From: Lingula anatina
Lineage: Eukaryota > Brachiopoda > Lingulata > Lingulida > Lingulidae
Assembly: GCF_001039355.2 (NCBI RefSeq)
Contig: NW_019775489.1
Coordinates: forward strand, 149,193-213,192
DNA: 64,000 nt
Direction: 5' to 3'
Shown: piece after piece, positions 20,297 through 31,831 of the stretch
Position numbering within the stretch: position 1 is the stretch's first letter
How the letters are laid out: every line of letters starts with the position of its first letter
Notes under the pieces: model-generated
What the model was told of the DNA's origin: nothing
What the model saw: only the letters and a program-made list of their open reading frames with translations
Databases searched by the model: none
Program-made: the position numbers and the translations under genes

Positions 20297-23200
20297 ATAA
20301 AGGTTGAAACCAATTATTCTAAACAAGCATCACAAGGAGAATGTTATTTTGTAATTTGCAACTTCATGTTCAGTGAGTTAAATTTTTGAATTTGACCCTA
20401 AAGTATGTTTGTTTTGAATGTGGTGTTTCTCCAAAAAACTTTCTGATTCACACATTGTTTGTTTTGAATGTGGTGTTTCTCCAAAAAAACTTTCTGATTT
20501 ATACATATACTTGTATCCTATTGGTTAAGGACTATTGTTATATCTTTGTTTTGATATTCAAGCTTTTTTTAAAAAAATGTGAGACATGTTTGTATATACT
20601 GTCCATACTCCTATAATAAACAATGGGTCAGAAGAATGAATTCTGTGCTTTTGAATGAAGAAAAAAAAAAACATCTGTTGTACAGAAGTTGGAATACCAT
20701 CTAGAATGGAAAAATGCTGTTGCCTTGGTTATTAAAAATTAATAGTAGTTTTAAATATATTAGTTTGAAGGACTGATGTATCAATGGGAATACATAAATA
20801 TCTAAGTATCATTTAGCATGTGTAAAATTAAGATGTATATGAACAGGCATAAGACTGTGATGAAAGTATGTGAATTACATTGGTTTTTGACAAGGTTGAC
20901 AAATAATTTGCAAAAGAATGCCTTTTAAATGCCTATAATAGAAATTTGATGTTTGTATAGGATGTGTCCAAAACAGTAAAAAATTTAATATTGAGATGTT
21001 GAACTTTTATATAATAGTTGAAAGTTACAAAGTTGCAGTTTTTGATGTTGAATTTTTATATTTAAATAATAAAGTTCCAAGGTTGCTAGAAAGGTACGAG
21101 GTAAGTTGGCAATGTAACTTTTGATAACTTACAATGCTGTATATATTTTTGGTCTTGTACATATATGAAAATGGGCATAAGAATATGATAAAAGTATATG
21201 TATGACATCTATTATGTATATTGAATGACTATTTGACAATGTTGGCACAAATAACTGGTACACAATATGTTAGAAAAGCATCAGTTGCTTTAATGTGTAG
21301 TGTTCGTACCCTCAAGGCATAGCTGAAAGGGGCTTTCTGTTGATTTGAATGTAGCAAATAAAGTAATTGATATCGTGTGTGGAATCCTGCATAAATTCCA
21401 CATTGTGTAGACATTGTTAATCAACATGTTATTACCTAATTTGCGGCTAACCTGTATACATAAATATTATTTTCTGTAGAGGCCCATAGGTAGGCCTATG
21501 CCTGGGACAGATACATATCACCTGTTAATATTGCACAACAAATAGTACGTAAATAAGTAGCAGCCACATGTACACATAGATTCCCTGTAGATAATCTGTG
21601 TATAACTTGAAGCTTGTCCATAATAAAGACACTTTTTGATCTGAGACTGAAGATGTGAGGTGTTCTGTTATGCTTCTCTGTGCACGTAAAGTGGAAGACT
21701 GAGTCGAATTTGGAGTCATGACGGAGCCCATAGATTAGTTTATTCGTTAATGGAAATTGATACACTGAAATTCAGTACAGTTATAAATTAAAGTTAAAGT
21801 TATTTTATACGGTTCACAACAGTGTGCTAGAAATTTGGGGATTTATAGTTAAAGATGTTAATCTTCTCATCAGTTACAGAATAAAAATAATGCATCAGAG
21901 TCCCTTTTTTTTTACTCAATATGACCCTTACTGTACTTGGTACCCCTGATTGTGAAACAGCAAATAGTGCAGGCATATTGTAACGATGATGAACTTGTAG
22001 CCCTGAGATTCCATAAAATGGGAAACAACTCGCTGCTGATATCACTTGATAACAGGAAGTTATGTAATGTAATTAAAATGATTCATTAACTGTAATTGGA
22101 GGCCAATTTACGGTTATTTTAATTAATTGAAATGGACTTTGAGATCTGTTGTACTTATAATTGCCATTAAGGACACCATTATTTGGGCGGCTGAATTTTA
22201 TTAGTTGACGAACTGAAGAATGCCTTAATTTTACTCACAATCAAATATGGCACACGCCCATATAAAAGGAGTGTAACAGTAGCATGCGGCAGTCAGATAC
22301 TTCCAGTATCAGGCTCACCACACCTCTCAGTGGCGAAGCTCTGTAGTTACTAGAGGATTCTCTCGACCTGCACGGTAGTACGCCGATGAGGCTAACCGAG
22401 GTGTGCTACTTTCAGCCTGGATTTTATTCAGATTTTACTTTCAGCTGAGACGACCCGCCAGCCGAGAGGACTTTTTCGTCGGGAATTCCAGCTGAGCCGA
22501 GCCTCCAGCCGAGAAGACCTTCCTGCCGGGGATTCCAGCTGAGCCAGGCCTCCAGCCGAGAAGACCTTCCTGCCGGGGATTCCAGCTGAGCCAGGCCTCC
22601 AGCCGAGAAGACCTTCCTGCCGGGGATTACAGCTGAGATGGGTTTCCAGCAGAGACAATCTTCCTGCCGGGGATCTCAGCCAGCTGAGACTACTGTCCTG
22701 CCAGGTTCCTATCCGAGACGACCTGCCAGCCAGCCGGGTTCCTAGCTGAGACAGCCAGGTATGCAGTAGATACAGCCGAGCACAGACAGTGGTGATCCAG
22801 CTTTTTCTGAGGGCCGAGTTAAGTCACCGTGCCCATAAATACAGAGAGCCGGACTTGTATTTTTATAGGGAGAGACACTAGGGAGAGCACGCTACAATAT
22901 TATATAATTGTGTTTATATTATTATACATAAGGAAGAATCTACTTACATTGTCCAGATAAGATATTGATGGCCTAATTGAAATGTACTGTTCAAGAAATC
23001 CATCTTGTCTTTTTGGCTTCTTCACTAGGCTTTGGCTTCTTTGCCTTTGTGTAGCTGTTACGAAGGGATCTGATTTTGGCTTTCACCAAAGAAGCTGAAA
23101 TTGTAAATAGTATAACATTTAGCAAAAAAAAAAAAAAAAAATTTAGAGGGGCAGGTAGGCCTAAAAAGGTGTCAGTTCAGGAAAATCCTCTTTTTTAAAT

Positions 23201-23568
23201 AGTTTATATTTTTTATAGGCCTATCTTTTTAAAATTTAAACAGTTTGACATTAAAATGCTTGAAAATCATTCATTGTTTTACATGCACGCTGAGGCTATG
23301 CCTAATGCATTGAACGAGAGCGTGATTGAATTTTAATTTTTATTCAAACAACAAGAACTTGAAAAAGACAACAGACATGCTGAAGCCTAGCAATTTCCTC
23401 ACCGGTTTGTTCCAGTTGATTTGCTATCTTTTCAATGGCAAGGTCACGTTTATCTTTATCTTTAAAGTCTGAAGATCTTATGTCATACAAGCATGGATGT
23501 TCTTGCCATATATCAACAAACTTGTCTTCCAATATGGCCTCAGACACGACCTCATTGGGGGCTGCCAT
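18828..23568 (-). CDS. Harbinger accessory MADF-domain protein, antisense to and interleaved with the transposase
   Basis: Three exons on the minus strand. Exon 1 (about 23,568-23,402) encodes the start of a MADF domain, FVDIWQEHPCLYDIRSSDFKDKDKR, ending at a GTGAGG donor. Exon 2 (about 23,090-22,951) continues KAKIRSLRNSYTKAKK and, after a 1-bp shift near 22,998, FLEQYISIRPSI before a GTAAGT donor. Exon 3 (about 19,425-18,828) encodes an acidic stretch, a basic patch, a helical BESS-like segment (FEEYVIQSLAELDAQ) and a Ser/Thr/Gln-rich tail reached by another frameshift near 19,015. In Harbinger elements the SANT/MADF protein helps the transposase enter the nucleus and bind ends; that role is inferred from the family. 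Exon 3 lies wholly inside transposase intron 2. Confidence 0.75.
20406..20507. repeat. Tandem duplication of an about 50-bp unit
   Basis: GTTTGTTTTGAATGTGGTGT and the next about 30 bases occur twice back to back with few changes. It lies downstream of the transposase stop, within the long intron of the antisense MADF gene. Confidence 0.8.
20508..22200. other. Non-coding interior of the Harbinger element
   Basis: Corresponds to the long intron of the antisense MADF gene and the transposase 3' flank. No recognised coding sequence on either strand; AT-rich. Confidence 0.5.
22261..22267 (+). promoter_or_regulatory. TATA-box-like sequence upstream of the GC-rich block
   Basis: TATAAAA at 22,261 heads a CG-richer block (22,300-22,860) unlike its AT-rich surroundings and could drive plus-strand transcription. 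No transcript is visible from sequence alone. Confidence 0.2.
22440..22760. repeat. GC-rich 47-bp minisatellite inside the Harbinger element
   Basis: The unit CCAGCTGAGCCAGGCCTCCA plus 27 bases ending CTGCCGGGGATT is repeated with period 47. At least three near-identical copies (about 22,485-22,630) are flanked by degenerate ones. It lies within the long intron of the MADF gene. Open frames on the minus strand here are products of the repeat. Confidence 0.85.
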
Positions 23569-23976
23569 TTTTGTCTGTTTCCAGCTACCAGCACATGCGC
23601 ACTGTTGGCATGGCGTGAGCAATCGGTGCTTGCACCCCGCACACGCTGAGACATTTGCCTCAAGAGACCAAAAAAATCAAACACGTGAGAAATTTTGCTC
23701 AGCCGCGCGAGAGGCAAAAATCTCACCAAAATACCCCCGCACACGATGAGAAAACATCGCAGCGCAAGTGGCGCGCGCCAAATGCTCACCGTGTGCGGGC
23801 CCCTTTATTATCCGTGGACGGCGCGTTAAGTGATGACGTCATTGCAAAATAACACAAAGATGTTACTGCAGTCGGTCTTAGGGTTTATGTCATAAATTGT
23901 AACCTACTTTTACCGGAACACTTTACAGTAATCCGACCTTGACACTTTGGCAGCATGTATGATTAAGTCCAGCGAC

Positions 23977-24791
23977 ATGTATGACGCTGACATTAAAAAC
24001 GTGACTGGGAGGCTGCTGTCAAGGGCCAATGAACTCTGGCAGCGTGTAGCCAGTAGTGACAACAGGACTACTCCTACTAAAACTAACTTTGCTACTGACA
24101 TATCCACATCCAGTTCCAGTCGGTCAAGTGACAGTGCAAGCACTTTTTGGAAGTTCGCACCGAGTAGAGCAGAATCAAAGTCAAACTTGAAGATAGAGTC
24201 AGATTCGAACTCGAGGGTAAGCCAATTTCTATCAATCAATCATGTCTGCTGACTTAAAAACTTTTTTATTTAAAGAACAATTATGTTGTCAGTTTAAAGC
24301 CATTGCCCATCATTACCCAGTACTATGTAGCCTATATTCCAAAAAAGGAATCAAATCGACTATTGCCTAGCTAAAGGCCTAATTAACTAACTTTTAGGCC
24401 TACTATGCTAGGCCAATAAAGCCATGAAACAAGGGCAAATAGCCATATAATAGGCCAATGCCTACCTAGCCTAGCTACATGTACATGTACTGGTACATGT
24501 GCTTATTGACTAACTAGGCCTAGGCTATTATACTTGATTTGTGATAGGCCTTACATGTATAGCCTGATTAAGGCAAGATGGGCTATTTGTAAAGTGGGCT
24601 AGTGTAGCTGAGGTATATGGTATATGTTAAAGCTTGCAGCCTTTTTCTCATGAATGAACCTGCCAACTTTTTGTAGGGTGATCAGCAGCAGCAATATGCA
24701 CCAGTCCTAGGCCTATCACGACAACAACTACAGCAAAGAAGGAGGGGCAGACAGCACAATCCATATGAAAATGAAGAGCTGTGTAAGTCAG
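23977..24791 (+). pseudogene. 5' exons of an unnamed D-D-E transposase-like gene (copy 0)
   Basis: Exon 1 (ATG 23,977 to a GTAAGC donor after 24,216) encodes MYDADIKNVTGRLLSRAN and a Ser/Arg/Asp-rich stretch. Exon 2 (24,677-24,791) encodes GDQQQQYAPVLGLSRQQLQQ and an Arg-rich stretch. Exon 1 and about 150 bp upstream match 49,935-50,346 and 51,718-52,129, where the same exon stands before D-D-E transposase-like exons, so I assign it to that family. A few changes (KFAPSRAESKS in place of a Gln/Arg-rich stretch) indicate frameshifts. The catalytic exons are absent: a (TA)n tract and a DIRS relic follow. Confidence 0.55.
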
Positions 24792-24887
24792 GTAAGAAAA
24801 TATGAATAATGTATTACTCATTTCGATTGCATATACTTTTATTACTTTTATTCCAAACTGGAATTACCACACATCTGCTTAGACCTA

Positions 24888-24892
<5 letters not shown>

Positions 24893-24927
<35 letters not shown>
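24893..24927. repeat. (TA)n microsatellite
   Basis: About 34 bp of alternating TA, followed by a T-run. Confidence 0.9.
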
Positions 24928-24936
<9 letters not shown>

Positions 24937-25314
24937 TCAGAAAAGTGAAAACATTCACAAAAACAATAATTGTCCTTAATGAAATACATGTAGATTGTAG
25001 TCCAACAGGTGAATATAGGGAAGTTTGGCGTAGACAAACGATGTTTTATGGCAACGGTTAACTTAATTGATTTCATGGGCCGTTGCGAACTTTCATTAGC
25101 GGGGGGAAACGGCATCTGGTATTACCAGGTTAGGAGCGTAAACAAGGTATTGGCATCTGGAATTCACTGTATTAAGCTCCTTGATAAGCTCCATGATAAG
25201 TTCTGAAAGAGAAATCTGTACACAGCGAAATGTCCGTAATACATCCTCTACATAATTATTAAAGGTGGGAAATTTTAAAAAGGGCCAAAGAAGACTGAAA
25301 AATGTTTAGCCCCA

Positions 25315-26097
25315 GTGTCCCCACTTCCCTCAACTTCTAGACACCAGACTAAATCTATCCCTTTGCACGCCCAGGTAGACACTAAACTTAAAGATAAGAT
25401 TTGGGGGAATCAGTTTATTGAGTTGGTGCTTCTTTTACAAGACCAATTGACTTTGTTGCCCCAACCCGGCAATCCCCTCCCCTTAGCCATGGAGACACAT
25501 AATGGCCAGTTAACTCTGGTAGTTTCTCAAGGTTAAAAACCTCAGATCTCTTCCCTCAGTGTGTGGTCCACCGCTTTCCATACTTTTATGTCTGTTTACA
25601 CATTGAAGTATCCTCACGAGTTTCCTAATTTGTTGAAATATGCAGAGGGCATTAAAGTTTTGGCGGGTCTTAGGGGGGACTGGCTGGCGTACGACCGCAC
25701 ATTCAGAAGTAACAAGGAGAGGTCAGGTGACCCCTGGCAAGATGTTAATTGGGACTTGTGGAATAGGGCACTTCTCAACTCCTGCCCCCAATTTAGCCCT
25801 CAACACCGCCCCAGAGCCTTAAATAAATACTCAAAGCACAGGCAGCCCTTTCGTAAGTATTTCCCAGCAGGGGTATGCTTCAAGTTTCATTCAGGAGGGA
25901 CCTGCTCTGGGAACTGTGGTTATGACCACAGATGCTATGTCTGTTCAGGTTCCCACTCAGCCACAAAATGCAGGGCTAACACTAACCGTCAAGATGGCGG
26001 ACTACCCTCTCGCCCAGTCAACTCTGCCCTCCCAGCTAGAACCACCAAGACCCCCACCTCAAACTCACAAAGTTCTCAAAACGCCAGTAGACCCTAA
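25315..26097 (+). pseudogene. DIRS-type Gag with zinc-knuckle-like motif, one nonsense codon
   Basis: A single frame broken only by TAA at 25,534-25,536. Motifs are VDTKLKDKIWGNQFIELVLLL, then VWSTAFHTFMSVYTLKYP and WQDVNWDLWNRALL. Near the C-terminus comes a Cys/His cluster, GVCFKFHSGGTCSGNCGYDH followed by CYVCSGSHSATKC. This Gag type precedes RTs of the DIRS/YR class in animals. It overlaps the RT frame downstream, the usual arrangement. Confidence 0.65.
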
Positions 26098-27080
26098 TAA
26101 ACTGAATAGTTATTTGTCTGGCTACCCTGCATTGTTAAGACGTAAGTTAGTGGCCAGTTTTAGAGTAGGTTTTAGGCTAGGCCACATTCAATATTCTTCT
26201 TCTGCTCGTAATCATAGGTCCGCCTTGGACAGGCCCGAAGTCATGGACCAAAAATTGTCTTCCGAACTTAATCTAGGTAGATTAGCTGGTCCTTTCAATT
26301 CAAAACCTTTTTCCCATTTGGCCATATCGCCCATAGGTCTACATCCAAAGAAAGATCCTGGCAAATTCAGACTCATTCATGACCTGTCTTTTCCCCGAGG
26401 GTCAATCGGTCAATGATGGTATTGATAAAGAATTTTCCTCGGTGCAGTACCACAATATAGAGAAAGCAATAGAACTTATCAATAAGTCTGGTCGATCTTC
26501 ATGGCTGGCTAAGATGGATGTAGAATTGGCTTTTAGAATTCTCATGGTCCACCCCGCTGATCAACACTTGCTTGGTTTCACGTGGGGAGGTCAGTTTTAC
26601 TTTGACACTCATCTGCCAATGGGTTGCTGCTCCTCATGTAAGATATTTGAGATGTTTAGCACTTCCCTCCAATGGATTGCAGAAACGAAACTTAAGGCTC
26701 ATTCTATGGTTCATATCCTTGACGATTTTCTTTTTATAGCCCCCACCTTTGAGAAATGTCAAAAGGATCTTAATAATTTTTTGTCGTTCTGTCAGGACAT
26801 AGGTGTGCCTATTGCAGCTGAGAAGACTTACAGCCCCAGTAAAGTGCTGCCATTTGCAGGCATTGAACTGGACACTGAACTGATGGAAGCTCGACTCCCT
26901 GAGGATAAGGTTTCCAAATGCAGGTCCCTTATACATGATTTTCTTGGTCGGTCTAAGGTTACCCTGAATCAATTACAGTCTCTCATAGGGCTTCTTAATT
27001 TCACGTGTTCAGTAATTTTACCAGACAGGGCTTTTCTCCGCAGATAGACATAAAAGGACTTGTCTTATCAAAAACCACTT
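25916..27080 (+). pseudogene. DIRS-type reverse transcriptase, frameshifted and 3'-truncated
   Basis: The first part (25,916-26,416) carries KLNSYLSGYPALLRRKLV, GRLAGPFNSKPF and SPIGLHPKKDPGKFRLIHDL. A 1-base shift near 26,405 moves to the next frame (to 27,047), with VNDGIDKEFSSVQY, Asp in LAKMDVELAFRI, LPMGCCSSCKIFEMF and catalytic LDD in MVHILDDFLF, then FAGIELDTE and LQSLIGLLNFTCSVI. Order and motifs match RTs of tyrosine-recombinase retrotransposons. RNase H and recombinase are missing: homology ends near 27,080 where piggyBac-flanking DNA begins. It is a different family from the 0.9-5.3 kb DIRS. Confidence 0.8.
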
Positions 27081-27141
27081 GTGGAAAGAAAAAGTGAAGC
27101 TGCCATGTGGTGGATCAAAAGACGATTTACAAGAAGTATTG

Positions 27142-27442
27142 TTAACTCATTGTCCCCTACCGCCGTCATTTGCCGTCAATGTTTTCCAGTTTCTATCCCG
27201 AGCATCGTCATTTGACGTCGTAATATTAATAGTACCCCTTCCCGACTGCCATCGTATGACGGCATCCAATATGGCGCCCCCCTTGCCTAGCGACTTCATA
27301 TGACGGCATGAGAAAGAAACTACGATTGATAAGTTTTAAATAGCTTGTTTTGTGATTGGTTGTTGGTTTTCTTTTAGCCAATAAAAATTAGAATACCAAA
27401 GTACATAATGTAAACATTATACGGGCCGCGGGAGATACGCAC
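27142..27442 (+). promoter_or_regulatory. Probable 5' end and leader of the piggyBac element, with repeated TGACGGCAT words
   Basis: A TTAA (27,142-27,145, the piggyBac target) is followed by sequence rich in CGTCATTTG and CATATGACGGCATG words, like piggyBac subterminal repeats. The transposase ATG follows at 27,443. The matching right end was not found, so the boundary is tentative. Confidence 0.4.
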
Positions 27443-29683
27443 ATGGAGGAAATACGAAGAATTTTTGAGGAGAGCTCCGGGTCTGAATTTTCTGGATTTA
27501 ATAGTGAAAGCGAGTCTGACAGCGATGATTATAGCGATATTTCTTTGAATAACACCACAAATACAGAGTCTTTTGATGAAATAGATAACAGTAGTGAAGA
27601 TTTTAGAAGAAATCAATAGGAAAACGATCTAGTAGGGGTGGATAAAGAGCCTTTCTGTGGCGAGGAGCCTGGATGCACACACGAACTGACAGGTGACAAA
27701 GATGAACTAGATTTTTTTAAACTGTTTTTCTCTGATGAGATACTGAATATTTTGGTTGAAAATACCAATTTATATGCAGCATATAAAGGCGCCAATGACT
27801 CCAAGTGGAGAGAAATAACACTGCCGGAACTAAAAGCATGGCTTGGGATCAGGGTTGCCATGAGTATCTTGTACCTGCCACGCTACGACCAGTACTGGTC
27901 AAATGATTACCTTTTAGGTAATCTTTTCATATCAACAGTGATGACCAGGACAGGTTTGACAAGATTCAGCAGTATTTTCATGCAAACAAAACATGGGGGG
28001 GGGGGGGGGGGGGGATCCCCCGGAAAAGGGGGAACCCGGCCAACAAANTGGCGAGGAGCCTGGATGCACACATGAACTGACAGGTGATAAAGATGAACTA
28101 GATTTTTTTAAACTGTTTTTCTCTGATGAGATACTGAATATTTTGGTTGAAAATACCAATTTATATGCAGCATACAAAGGTGCCAATGACTCTAAGTGGA
28201 GAGAAATAACACTGCCCGAACTTAAAGCATGGCTTGGCATCAGGGTTGCCATGAGTATCTTGTACCTGCCACGCTATGACCAGTACTGGTCAAATGATTA
28301 CCTTTTAGGTAATCTTTTCATACCAACAGTGATGACCAGGGACAGGTTTGACAAGATTCAGCAATATTTTCATGCAAACAAAACATGGGGGAGAGATCTC
28401 CCAGACAGAGGGGAACCTGGCCATGACAGACTGTTGCATGTTAGGCCCATCCTTGACATATTAAATCAAAAATGCCTTCAAAATTATAATCCACACCAAA
28501 ACACCAGTGTGGATGAAGGTATGATTGCATTCAGGGGACGACTAGGCTTTCGCCAATATTTACCAGCCAAGCCTACAAAATATGGGATAAAAGTTTGGGT
28601 GAGAGCAGACCCTGAAAATGGTTACCTAAATGAATTCCAGGTAAGTTTAATCTAGTATTTTGATCACACAGTTAGTTTAAATAATTACTAGTATGCTTGC
28701 AAAACTTAATAAGTGCTATGGGTGTTTTAATTTTCTTTTTTTTTTTGAGAATAGAAACAAGACTATGATGTTCCAAGTGAGTGCAAGTTTATTATTATTA
28801 TTTATTATAATTTTTTTTTTTTACAGATTTACACTGGTAGACAAGGAAATCGAGGTCAGCCCGAGATTGGTTTAGGTGCCAGAGTTGTACTAGACCTCTG
28901 AAAACATCAGTGGCGTCAACCATATTGTTAATATGGACAATTATTTCTCTAGTCCACAGTTATTTGAAGAGTTGCTGGATATGAATATCTATGCCAGGGG
29001 GACAGTGAGGTCCAACAGGAGGGGTTATCCCAGCAACCTTCTTCCAAATAACTGCGTTAAGGTTCAAGGGGAGAACAGAATGGTACAGAAAGGAGAAATG
29101 ATAGCAGTGGCATGGAAGAACGAAAGTTATACATTTCCTTTCCACTGCAGAGGATCCAGCATCTGCAATTGGCTACACAAACAGAAAGCAGAAAACTCGA
29201 GAAATTCTGCGAGTTTCTTGTCCGGTGACAGTCTCAGAGTATAATGCCTACATGAATGAAGTGGACAGGGCAGATCAACTACAAAATGAGTACTGCACCT
29301 ACAGAACCTCAAAGAAATGGTTGCTCTATGTTTTCTGGTTTTTGTTTGATGTAGCCAAATGCAATGCCTTCATCTGTATGAAAGAGTCACAGAACCACAT
29401 CCTTCAATCAAAATCTGGAAGGGTTTTGCCTCGTACTCTGATGGATTTTACCATGAATTTATCCAAGAGGCTCATCGGAACATATCGCAACGGTCGGAAG
29501 AGAAAACTTACCTCAAATGTAGACCCCCAGGGCACAAGTCAGTTACCTCGGAAAACTGTGAAGGCAGGTAGATGTAGGCAGTGCAGCAAAAATGGACAAA
29601 GAAGGGAGTCCAGGGTACAGTGCTCTGGTTGCAGTGTCAGCCTGTGTATTGACTGTTTTGAACCATATCATCAACATCTGTAA
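27443..29683 (+). pseudogene. piggyBac transposase (copy 1), nearly complete with DDD and Cys-rich tail
   Basis: The ATG at 27,443 opens an acidic N-terminus with a TAG at 27,617. The core continues KAWLGIRVAMSILYLPRYDQYW, then SVDEGMIAFRGRLGF (first Asp), a GT-AG intron (28,641-28,826), HIVNMDNYFSS (second Asp) and YNAYMNEVDRADQL (third Asp). It ends with a Cys-rich domain CRQCSKNG...CSGCSVSLCIDCF. Frameshifts near 28,898 and 29,118 break exon 2. Positions 27,658-28,047 are repeated at 28,049-28,385 around an N, so the true gene lacks that insertion. Piggybac enzymes cut and paste at TTAA. Apart from the stop and two shifts it is the most complete piggyBac copy in the window. Confidence 0.88.
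28048..28048. other. Assembly gap (single N) inside a duplicated overlap
   Basis: Sequence before the gap (27,658-28,047) and after it (28,049-28,385) is the same piggyBac segment. The left copy degrades into a G18-20 run and base errors just before the N, as at a poor-quality contig end. Confidence 0.9.
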
Positions 29684-30470
29684 CTGTCACCTTTATTTCA
29701 CATGTGCCAAATTAATTTTATTTTTATAATCTCTTGAACTGAACATGTAGAATGTCTTGAACTTGAACATGTAGAATGTTGGTACATGTATTGAATGCAT
29801 TTTATCAAATACTAGTATTTTATTTTCTTCTATAAATTTGCGGGTAATTTGTAACTGTTCATTGCTCACTGTAAGTAGTCAGTATATACTTAAAGAAAAT
29901 ATTAAATATAGTTTTTATAGTCACAGTTTTTGTAGTTATAACATATATAGTGTAGCTTTTTTGTGTCTACACAATGTACATGCTCATTAAATGCTCATGT
30001 TTTGTATCATATATTAAGTTTTCTTTTCAGTATTGATTATAAAAACAATATTTATACTTATATATTTAGAATATTGCATTTTTACTATTGTTTATCAATC
30101 CTTTGTGCCAATTATTTTATATTTGACAGTGTGTTTGTTTTAGTTATAAAAGTCAGATAACCTCAACAGTATTCATTGTGAGATTTGTGGTGCTAACTGC
30201 ATTATGAATTAGAAACTTTTATTGTTATCTGGTGCTCATGTTTGAATTATATTTTGTAGAATTTTATTTAGTCTCTACTTTGATACTTAATGATATATTC
30301 TCAACAAGTATTACATTTTACATGCATAGATTTAATAAACATTTTTTTACTTATATTCATTGTTTTGTAATACAGATCAAATACTTCAGACTTGATCTTC
30401 TTCATTCAATAAATAACAAAATCCTAAATATGTACAAGTCAACCCTGTAAAACATCAGTTCTGATCAAGG
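29684..30470 (+). other. piggyBac 3' flank/UTR, AT-rich
   Basis: No coding similarity. The last part (about 30,210-30,450), including TTCATTCAATAAATAACAA, matches 37,270-37,460 and 45,870-46,070, where it follows other piggyBac C-terminal pieces. It therefore belongs to the element's 3' end. Confidence 0.6.
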
Positions 30471-31120
30471 GTAAGTTACTGCCTTCGTTTATTCATTTTA
30501 CGCTCTTTCATGAGCTATACGTCATTACACGGCTCTTATTAGCTACAGCACGAATAGCATGAGTTACATGAGTTTCGCTGGTTCATATGTATGAATCCCC
30601 CGTTACACACCCTTGGTAATAGATACAACTAAATACATTTTTATTTCTTTAATGACAAACTTAGGAAACAAAAAAGATGGCCTGATTAGTTATAACCTCT
30701 GATAAAATGGTTAGTTTCTATATATTCTACAAATCAAAGCGGTTCAAACTGGCAGACTCCTAAATTATTAGCTGCCATAGACTAATTGACACAATAAGAT
30801 TCTTATAGTTAGGTTTTACTCATACAGACAGTTACGAATGAATACTGCTTTTCATGGAGTACTATATGCAATTCCCTCTCTCCTTCTACCACCAAGAGTC
30901 AAGGGAAACCTTCAATATTATTATGGCTGCATCCTGCACCGGACAACATGGCGCCTCAGGATCTGCTCAACAACTCACTTTTATCTCTTTACTGCAAGGT
31001 TCTCCCCCCCCCCCCCCAATCTTAATACCATGATCTTTATTTGGGGTTGCATGCCTTTTAGTTTCATCAATATGGAAATTATGATAGCTGGTCAGTCTTG
31101 TTAGAAGATTAGAACATGAA
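30471..31120. other. Non-coding stretch with a C-run
   Basis: No recognised coding sequence on either strand. A run of about 16 C lies at 31,003-31,018. Confidence 0.45.
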
Positions 31121-31560
31121 GCCCTAAAATCACAGTACTATTTTGCATTCCAGTTGTCAAAAATTTGAAACCTTAAGTTCAGCCATAGAATGGAAAGCTA
31201 AAAACAAGTTTCCGATACCTGATCCTACACTTGCTTGACGATTTCCTCATCCTGGCCCTAACCAAACAAGAATGTCAAAAACGACTCACAGGCCTTTGTC
31301 AGCTTATAGGGGTACCATTAGCCCCAGAAAAAACTACTTCCCCAGCTACTGTACTATCCTTCACAGGTATAGAACTGGATACCTCATTCCAAGAGGCCCG
31401 ACTGCCCCCAGAAAAAAATAAAAATTGCTGAGAACTAGTCCATGCCCACGTATCCAAAAAGAAAATAACACTGTATGATCTCCAATCAATCATAGGCCTT
31501 TTAAAATTTCTACTGCTTTATTATCCCGGTTGGGAGGGCCTTTTTAAGAATGAAGTACAA
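31121..31560 (+). pseudogene. DIRS-type RT fragment (unit A)
   Basis: Encodes LHLLDDFLIL (catalytic LDD) by 31,231, then LCQLIGVPLAPEKTTSPATV, FTGIELDTSFQEARLPPEK and, after a stop at 31,431, VSKKKITLYDLQSIIGLL. It is the palm-to-thumb part of a DIRS-class RT, matching unit B at 39,552-40,000 but with a small deletion that removes the LPMG box. No RNase H follows. Confidence 0.7.
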
Positions 31561-31831
31561 AGTCAACTGACCAGTTACTTTCAGAAAGGTTAAAAACAGT
31601 AAGAACAACATATTTGATCAACTTTTTGATCAATGTATAGTAGTAAGCCCTTTTTCTTGTAAGTATGAAAGTAGTTGATTTTTTTTTTTTTTGAAAGAGT
31701 ATGTTTAATTTTTGAAAGTTTTAATTAGCATTATAGGAACTGCTGCTGCTGAACCTTTAACTTCAAGATTGACACAGGATGTTATTTCTAATGCTTCTTG
31801 CTTTATTCTCATATGTGTTTTGGTTTTTCAG

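Larger units (their letters stand above)
16586..23804 (+). mobile_element. Full-length PIF/Harbinger DNA transposon (7,219 bp)
   Basis: Perfect 45-bp terminal inverted repeats (16,586-16,630 and 23,760-23,804) begin AGGGGCCCGCACACGG. A 3-bp TTA duplication flanks them (16,583-16,585 and 23,805-23,807), matching the TWA target of PIF/Harbinger. Subterminal CCCGCACACG-TGAGA words repeat inside the right end (about 23,635-23,750). The element holds both expected genes: a HARBI1-type transposase (plus) and a MADF protein (minus). It sits next to the 5' exon of another transposase-like gene at 23.9 kb. Confidence 0.93.

Noticed and set aside
22428-22658. Minus-strand frame rich in Gly-Arg-Ser-Ser repeats
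   Set aside because: It is the translation of the 47-bp minisatellite.
29690-30480. Right terminal repeat of the piggyBac element next to a TTAA
   Set aside because: Several TTAA occur but none is preceded by the complement of the left end, so the right border was not called.
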